Assembly (NCBI GenBank): GCA_036280655.1
Contig: DASUQI010000057.1
Coordinates: 1 to 12,441, forward strand
Length of the DNA stretch: 12,441 bases
DNA from: DASSJM01 sp036280655
GTDB taxonomy: Bacteria; Actinomycetota; UBA4738; HRBIN12
Direction: 5' to 3'
Below are positions 8,085-12,441 of this stretch, piece by piece. Position 1 is the first letter of the stretch. Each line of letters starts with the position of its first letter. A program made the position numbers and the translations under genes. Under the pieces are notes generated by a model that was not told the DNA's origin, made no database searches, and saw nothing but the letters and a program-made list of their open reading frames with translations.

Positions 8085-8320
8085 CGTCGGGACGGGAACA
8101 TGACGGCAGCGATCTCGACCAGGTCGTGCGCGGCTCGGGGCCGGTCGCCTCGAGGTTGCGGAGCGTGATCTCGGACTGTTCGTCCCCGGTCGAGCCATCG
8201 ACCTCGAGGGTAACGAGCGGGTCCCTGGCCCGAAGACGAAGTCCCGGTTCCTATCGCTTGCGGATCCGCGCCGGTGCCGACCGTCGCTCGATCCGTTCTG
8301 ATCTGGCGTACGTGTTCCAC
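8081..8320 (-). pseudogene. Decayed RidA/YjgF-family imine deaminase gene
   Basis: The frame from GTG 8320 to TGA 8081 encodes 79 residues, against about 125-130 for RidA proteins. Its start, VRQIRTDRATVGTGADPQAI, resembles the RidA N-terminus, and its end, DLVEIAAVMFPSRR, resembles the RidA C-terminus in the same frame. The middle of the family pattern appears only in shifted frames: RNRDFVF at 8252-8232, SGQGP back in the first frame, then LEVDGSTGDE and ITLRNLEA in a third frame (about 8220-8146), then PEPRTT. About 45-50 residues between LRNLEA and the C-terminus are missing. I infer several indels plus an internal deletion. RidA hydrolyses enamine/imine intermediates released by PLP dehydratases, which fits the overlapping downstream gene. 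Family recognition is by eye, and several read errors together are a less likely alternative. Confidence 0.6.
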
Positions 8321-8457
8321 CCGCGGATTCTAGTCCGGGCGCCGTGGGCACTTCTGGCGCGTGTGGTCGTGATCCGGTCATGAACGTGGCGAGCACATGC
8401 GCCGCGGAATACCATCTGTCGACCAGGCCCTACCCACCCCCACGGGAGGAGACGCAC
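8321..8457. promoter_or_regulatory. Divergent intergenic region between RidA remnant and second GH4 gene
   Basis: These 137 bases separate the minus-strand RidA-like/PLP/dehydrogenase unit from the plus-strand glycosidase/amidohydrolase unit, so promoters for both must lie here or in the remnant itself. I see no convincing sigma70-type boxes and no long palindrome. An in-frame ATG at 8380 would lengthen the glycosidase by 26 residues but has no ribosome binding site. Confidence 0.4.
8444..8451 (+). promoter_or_regulatory. Strong ribosome binding site selecting a TTG start
   Basis: GGGAGGAG lies six bases before the TTG at 8458. It is the best Shine-Dalgarno match of any plus-strand gene here. 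It decides the start of the second glycosidase in favour of TTG over the upstream ATG at 8380. Confidence 0.8.
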
Positions 8458-9813
8458 TTGGCCGCCGATGGCCCGAGGATCGTGATCAGCGGCGCCGGTG
8501 GGTGGGTCTTTCCGCTCGAGCTCTCGAGGGACATCCTGTCGTTTTCGGGACTCGCGGGCTCGACGCTCACCCTCTACGACATCGATCGGACGGCGGCCGA
8601 ACGCACACGCGGATCGGTCCAACGCATGATCGACGACGCTGGGCTCCCTGCGACCGTGGATGTCGCGGCAGACCTCCGCTCGGCATGCCGCGGGGCCGAC
8701 GTCGTCATCACGGTGTTCCAAGTCGGCGGGGTCGTGGCGTACGCGCACGACGTCTTGATCCCGCGCGAGTACGGGATCGACCAGACCGTCGGCGACACGC
8801 TCGGGCCCGGAGGGATCTTCCGCGGGCTGCGCACCGTCGAGGCGCTGCGCGAGGTCGCCGAGACGATGCTCGACGTCTGCCCCGACGCATGGCTCCTGAA
8901 CTACGCGAACCCGATGTCGATCAACTGCTGGGCGACCGATCTGCTCGGTGTGCGGATCGTCGGCCTGTGCCACAGCGTGCAGGGGACGTCCGAACTCCTC
9001 GCGCGCGAGCTCGGGGTGCCGCACGAGGAGGTCACGTTCGAGTGCGCCGGCGTCAACCACACCGCGTGGTTCACCACCTTCCGCCGCGGCGACGACGATC
9101 TGATCCCGCGTATCCGCGAGCTCATGATGGCGCGTCATGTGGAGAAGTCGATCCCGGATCTGCCTCGATCGGATGACCCGTACGACAGCAGCGAGCGCGT
9201 GCGGACGGAGCTCATGATGCTGACCGGGTTCTTCCACACCGAATCAAGCCATCACGCGAGCGAGTACTGGGCGTGGTTCCGCAAGTCGCCGGAGTTGACG
9301 GCGCGGTACCTCGACCGCCGATGGGACTACCTCGAGATCTGCCGACGCGCCGACGCGACGAACACGAACGAGGACGTGGTCGAGGAGGCTCGACGCGAGG
9401 GCCCGGGTCACGGCGGCGAGTTCGCGGCACCGATCGTCGACAGCCTCGTGACCGGAACGCCGCGCGTCGTTTACGGCAACGTCCGCAACGGCGCCTCGAT
9501 CGAGAACCTGCCGCAGGACGCCTGCGTCGAGGTGGCGTGCGTCGCCGACGCGAACGGCGTCCGTCCGATACGGTACGGCCGGCTCCCGTCCGCGTGCGCC
9601 GCGCTGAACGAGGTCCAGATCACGGTGCAGCGGCTCGCCGTCGAGGCTGCGAGGACCGGCGACCGCGACCTGGTCCACGCCTCGGTCGCGCTGGACCCGC
9701 TCACGAGCGCCGTCCTCACACTGCCGCAGATCCACGAGATGACGGACCGGATGCTGGAGGCGGAGGCGCGTTGGCTGCCCCTCTTCGCCGGCTCGTCGCA
9801 GACCGTGTCGTGA
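8458..9813 (+). CDS. Family 4 glycoside hydrolase, alpha-galactosidase-like (second copy)
   Basis: A 451-residue GH4 enzyme, clearly related to but divergent from the copy at 4556. The NAD motif is ISGAGGWVFPLEL (10-22), where the first copy has IGAGSVEFT. TLYDID at 37-42 follows the second strand. LLNYANPMS is at 146-154, CHSV at 171-174 and GVNH at 198-201; C171 and H201 are the expected Mn ligands. YGNVRNG near the C-terminus matches the family. The CHSV loop again points to an unphosphorylated, alpha-galactosidase-like substrate. The TTG start rests on GGGAGGAG six bases upstream. The stop overlaps the amidohydrolase start in a GTGA, so the two are translationally coupled and probably act in one pathway. 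Having two different GH4 enzymes suggests two linkages or two successive glycosides, but which sugars cannot be told. Confidence 0.92.
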   Translation: MAADGPRIVISGAGGWVFPLELSRDILSFSGLAGSTLTLYDIDRTAAERTRGSVQRMIDDAGLPATVDVAADLRSACRGADVVITVFQVGGVVAYAHDVLIPREYGIDQTVGDTLGPGGIFRGLRTVEALREVAETMLDVCPDAWLLNYANPMSINCWATDLLGVRIVGLCHSVQGTSELLARELGVPHEEVTFECAGVNHTAWFTTFRRGDDDLIPRIRELMMARHVEKSIPDLPRSDDPYDSSERVRTELMMLTGFFHTESSHHASEYWAWFRKSPELTARYLDRRWDYLEICRRADATNTNEDVVEEARREGPGHGGEFAAPIVDSLVTGTPRVVYGNVRNGASIENLPQDACVEVACVADANGVRPIRYGRLPSACAALNEVQITVQRLAVEAARTGDRDLVHASVALDPLTSAVLTLPQIHEMTDRMLEAEARWLPLFAGSSQTVS

Positions 9814-10889
9814 CCTCGGACCCGGGCGACCTGAGGCTCCGCGAATGGCGCCCCGAGCCGAAGGTCGTCCTGCCGTCACACACGGTCGAGCGCGCGAGGT
9901 TCCCGGCCGTCGATGCGCACAACCACCTGGGCCGGCGGCTGTCGAAGTGGATCGGCGACGCTCCCGACGCGTGGACCGTGACCGACGTTGGCGCCTTGCT
10001 CGACCTGATGGACCGCTGCAACCTCCGGGCCATCATCAATCTCGACGGTGGGTGGGGCGGCGACCTCGCGGAGAACCTAGATCGGTACGACCGCCCGCAT
10101 CCAGGCCGCTTCGCGACGTTCTGCCACGTGGACTGGACGGCAGCCGTGGCCTCGGGCGACCTCGGCAGGGCTGCCGCCAGGTCGCTGCGCGACAGCATCG
10201 AGGCCGGCGCCAAGGGCATCAAGGTGTGGAAGGACCTGGGGCTGCACGTCCGGGACGAGCGCGGTCACCTGATCCTGCCGGACGACCAGCGACTGGCCCC
10301 GTTGTGGGAGGTGGCAGCGGACGAACGGGTCCCAGTGTTCATCCACACCGCCGATCCGGTCGCGTTCTTCGAGCCGATAGATGAGCGGAACGAGCGGTAC
10401 GAGGAGCTGCACGCCCACCCCGAATGGTCGTTCGCCGACCCGTCGTTCCCGCGGTTCGACCGGTTGATCGATTCGCTCGAGGGGACGGTCGCCGCGAACC
10501 CGGCGACGACCTTCGTCGGGGTCCACGTCGGCGGGTACGCCGAGAACCTCGGGCGCGTCGGGGCGATGCTCGACGCGTACGCGAACTTCCACGTCGACAT
10601 CGCGGCTCGCGTCGCCGAGCTCGGCCGGCAGCCGCGGGCGACGCGCGAGTTCATCCTGATGCACTCCGACCGGGTGCTGTTCGGCATCGACGAGTTCCCC
10701 CCCGACGGCGAGACCTACGCGATCTACTTCCGATTCCTCGAAACGGCCGACGAGCACTTCCCGCACTCGACGGAGGAGGTGCCCCTCTCGGGCCGGTGGG
10801 CGATCAGCGGGATCGACCTACCCGACGACGTCCTGCGGAAGGTGTACGGGGATAGCGCCTTGCGCCTGGTGCCCGGGCTCGTGCCGTAG
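9810..10889 (+). CDS. Amidohydrolase-2-type metal-dependent hydrolase
   Basis: A 359-residue TIM-barrel hydrolase of the amidohydrolase superfamily, Amidohydro_2 branch. The metal-binding strand-1 motif DAHNHLG gives D35, H37 and H39. Further expected ligands are H179 in VFIHTADP, H239 in GVHVGGYAENL and D294 in LFGIDEF. No signal peptide is seen, so it should be cytoplasmic. Relatives hydrolyse or decarboxylate small ring or carboxylate compounds; the substrate here is unknown. GTG at 9810 is chosen because it overlaps the preceding glycosidase stop (GTGA), and the frame upstream is only a shadow of that gene. No independent ribosome binding site is seen, consistent with coupling. It ends nine bases from the stop of the convergent ABC ATPase gene. 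Lactonase or deaminase roles are equally open. Confidence 0.87.
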   Translation: MTSDPGDLRLREWRPEPKVVLPSHTVERARFPAVDAHNHLGRRLSKWIGDAPDAWTVTDVGALLDLMDRCNLRAIINLDGGWGGDLAENLDRYDRPHPGRFATFCHVDWTAAVASGDLGRAAARSLRDSIEAGAKGIKVWKDLGLHVRDERGHLILPDDQRLAPLWEVAADERVPVFIHTADPVAFFEPIDERNERYEELHAHPEWSFADPSFPRFDRLIDSLEGTVAANPATTFVGVHVGGYAENLGRVGAMLDAYANFHVDIAARVAELGRQPRATREFILMHSDRVLFGIDEFPPDGETYAIYFRFLETADEHFPHSTEEVPLSGRWAISGIDLPDDVLRKVYGDSALRLVPGLVP

Positions 10890-10898
10890 GCAGGCGCT

Positions 10899-12098
10899 TC
10901 AGGCGATGGCGCGACCGTCCTTCGGATCGAAGACGTGCAGCCGCGATGTGTCGACGACCAGCGGGATCGTTTGGCCCAACCGGGCGTCGGCGCGGGCATC
11001 GATCTTCGCAACGAAGGTCGACCCGCTCTCATCGATCACCTCGGTGACGTCCTCCACGTCCTCGCGGTCCTTCACGAGCTCGACGGTATCCTCGGTGAGC
11101 ACCGGCGGCGCGTCCATCCTGAAATGCACGAGCGCCTCGGCCCCGAGGGATTCGCGCAGATCGACGGTCGCCTCGAGGCGGCGTCCGGCGGGGTCGAAGC
11201 CGGTGAACCGTTCGTGCTCGATCGTCTCGGGGCGGATCCCGAGGACGACCGGCTGGCCGTAACACGCGGTGATCTCCGGGTGCTGGTCCACGAAGCGCTC
11301 GTCTACGACGAGCTCGGTCGAGCCGAACCGAGCGACCAGGCGGTCATCCACCCGGACGAGGGTCGCGTCGACGAAGTTCATCGCCGGGGATCCGATGAAG
11401 CCACCGACGAAGAGATTCTCTGGCCGGTCGTACAGGGCTTCAGGCGTATCGACCTGCTGGAGGAGTCCCTTCTTCATCACGGCGACCCGATCGCCCATCG
11501 TCATCGCCTCCGTCTGGTCGTGGGTGACGAAGATCGTCGTGACGCCCAGCTCGGTCTGGATCCGGCGGATCTCGGCGCGCATCTGGACCCTCAGCTTCGC
11601 GTCGAGGTTCGAGAGCGGCTCGTCCATCAGGAAGGCGCGCGGCTCCCGCACGATCGCCCGTCCCATCGCGACCCGCTGGCGCTGGCCGCCCGACAGAGCC
11701 TTGGGACGGCGGTCGAGAAGCTCCCCGATCCCGAGGATCTCGGCCGTCTGCCGGACGCGTTCTCCGATCGACTCCTTCGGCATCTTGCGGATCTTGAGCG
11801 CGAACCCCAGGTTCTCGGACACCGTCATGTGCGGGTAGAGCGCGTAGTCCTGGAAGACCATCGCGACGTCGCGGTCCTTCGGGGGCAGGTCGTTCACGAC
11901 GTGGTCGCCGATCGCAACGGTCCCGCTCGAGACGCCCTCGAGCCCGGCGACCATCTTGAGCGCGGTGCTCTTGCCGCACCCGGACGGCCCGACCAGGACC
12001 ATGAACTCACCGTCGCCGATCGCGAGATCGAGGTCGCTCACGGCCTCCGTCCCGTCCGGATAGACCTTCGTCACGCGCTCGAACGTGATCGTCGCCAT
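10899..12098 (-). CDS. Sugar ABC importer ATPase, MsmK/UgpC type (CUT1 family)
   Basis: A 399-residue ATP-hydrolysing subunit of a carbohydrate importer, bound to the inner face of the membrane. All motifs are intact: Walker A GPSGCGKST (37-45), Q-loop Q83 in VFQDYALYPH, signature LSGGQRQRVAMGRA (from 135), Walker B AFLMDE (155-160) and switch H193 in FVTHD. The C-terminal part (about 235-399) is the regulatory TOBE/OB region of the MalK type. It carries an acidic stretch, VKDREDVEDVTEVIDESGS, before the last strands, which I believe is usual for actinobacterial UgpC-like ATPases. The ATG at 12098 follows the permease stop by six bases and has its ribosome binding site inside the end of the permease gene, so both belong to one transcript. 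ATPases of this type are often shared among several sugar importers. Confidence 0.96.
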   Translation of the reverse strand: MATITFERVTKVYPDGTEAVSDLDLAIGDGEFMVLVGPSGCGKSTALKMVAGLEGVSSGTVAIGDHVVNDLPPKDRDVAMVFQDYALYPHMTVSENLGFALKIRKMPKESIGERVRQTAEILGIGELLDRRPKALSGGQRQRVAMGRAIVREPRAFLMDEPLSNLDAKLRVQMRAEIRRIQTELGVTTIFVTHDQTEAMTMGDRVAVMKKGLLQQVDTPEALYDRPENLFVGGFIGSPAMNFVDATLVRVDDRLVARFGSTELVVDERFVDQHPEITACYGQPVVLGIRPETIEHERFTGFDPAGRRLEATVDLRESLGAEALVHFRMDAPPVLTEDTVELVKDREDVEDVTEVIDESGSTFVAKIDARADARLGQTIPLVVDTSRLHVFDPKDGRAIA

Positions 12099-12113
12099 GC
12101 CCTCCTACCTCCC
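12099..12113 (-). promoter_or_regulatory. Ribosome binding site of the ABC ATPase gene within the permease stop region
   Basis: On the minus strand the sequence reads GGGAGGTAGGAGGGC directly before the ATG at 12098. It offers GGGAGG nine bases, or AGGAGG two bases, from the start. The TAG in the middle is the permease stop, so termination and reinitiation are tightly coupled. Confidence 0.75.
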
Positions 12114-12441
12114 ACCCGTGAGCGTGAGGCCCCGCACGATCCACTTCTGCGCAAGGGCGAAGACGATCAGCACCGGGATCACCATCAGCACAGATGCGGC
12201 CATGATGAGGTTGTTCTGGGCCGAATGGTGACCCGAGTACCACGTCAGGATGATCGGCAGCGTCCGCTTGTTCTGCTCGGTCAGCACGATCAGGGGCCAG
12301 AGGTACGCGTTCCAGCTGAACATGAACGTCAGCATCCCGAGCGTCGCGAGCGGCGCACGGAGCTGCGGCAGCACGATCGACCGGTAGATGCGCCACTCGG
12401 ACGCGCCGTCCACGCGCGCGGACCAGATCTCGTCGTTCGGG
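12105..12441 (-). CDS. Sugar ABC importer permease, MalG/UgpE type (C-terminal part, cut by window edge)
   Basis: The last 111 residues of an inner-membrane permease of the CUT1 sugar importer family; the gene continues beyond position 12441. The visible part starts in the cytoplasmic EAA loop, which contacts the ATPase: SARVDGASEWRIYRSIVLP has the invariant G and the I-x-LP ending. Two hydrophobic segments follow, around TLGMLTFMFSWNAYLWPLIVL (split by N and P) and IMAASVLMVIPVLIVFALAQ. The C-terminal KWIVRGLTLTGG is typical of MalG-like permeases. An internal GTG at 12413 is not the real start, because the frame stays open and family-like to the edge. The partner permease and substrate-binding lipoprotein are expected further to the right, outside the window. 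The absence of any PTS gene fits the GH4 enzymes acting on unphosphorylated sugar. Confidence 0.93.
   Translation of the reverse strand, partial: PNDEIWSARVDGASEWRIYRSIVLPQLRAPLATLGMLTFMFSWNAYLWPLIVLTEQNKRTLPIILTWYSGHHSAQNNLIMAASVLMVIPVLIVFALAQKWIVRGLTLTGGR

Noticed and set aside
8085..8396. A 104-residue N-terminal extension of the PLP enzyme in its own open frame
   Set aside because: The extension is Arg/Ser/Pro-rich without family similarity. The same bases carry the RidA-like pieces in other frames, and the GTG at 8084 fits the family length.
8251..9237. A 328-codon minus-strand open frame opposite the second glycosidase
   Set aside because: It lies antisense to the NAD, CHSV and NH motifs of the GH4 enzyme and has no family resemblance.
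1..12441. CRISPR arrays, insertion sequences, tRNA or rRNA genes
   Set aside because: No regular repeat-spacer pattern, no transposase motifs or terminal inverted repeats, and no clover-leaf or rRNA-like sequence was seen by eye on either strand.

Overview
The window is GC-rich, with third codon positions almost always G or C inside the genes, and it uses GTG and TTG starts freely. A zinc-ribbon/class III cyclase/ATPase/TPR regulator sits beside a sugar locus with a CUT1-type ABC importer. This suggests a high-GC Gram-positive lineage, perhaps an uncultivated actinomycete of the Thermoleophilia/Gaiellales kind. No rRNA or taxonomic marker is present, so that placement is inference from style and gene content.

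Layout. Positions 1-327 hold no recognisable gene. A very large cyclase/AAA-ATPase/TPR protein (328-3306, minus) comes next. The 252-base gap after it holds a plus-strand, gene-like fragment (3320-3524) that appears to be a decayed gene of unknown identity. A PfkB sugar kinase (3559-4497, minus) diverges from a family 4 glycosidase (4556-5869, plus). Convergent to that glycosidase lie a zinc-dependent dehydrogenase (5922-6923, minus) and, upstream of it, a fold-type III PLP enzyme of the D-threonine aldolase/D-serine dehydratase family (6984-8084, minus). Directly upstream, and overlapping by four bases, is what looks like a broken RidA-family gene (8081-8320, minus). A second family 4 glycosidase (8458-9813, plus) overlaps an amidohydrolase by four bases (9810-10889, plus). 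The right end holds an MsmK/UgpC-type ABC ATPase (10899-12098, minus) and the C-terminal part of a MalG-type permease (12105-12441, minus) that runs off the edge.

How the genes fit together. The CUT1 importer would bring in an unphosphorylated glycoside or oligosaccharide. The two NAD/Mn-dependent GH4 enzymes carry a CHSV loop, which in this family goes with non-phosphorylated, alpha-galactosidase-like substrates. They would act inside the cell. The PfkB kinase, the polyol/sugar-type dehydrogenase and the amidohydrolase are plausible downstream steps. The PLP enzyme and the RidA remnant point to an amino acid or amino sugar side-branch. The exact substrate cannot be read from the sequence.

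The most interesting points are the multi-frameshifted RidA-like remnant that keeps its start, stop and overlap with the PLP gene; the unidentified high-GC3 fragment at 3362-3524; and the pairing of two CHSV-type GH4 enzymes with a PLP enzyme and an amidohydrolase in one locus.
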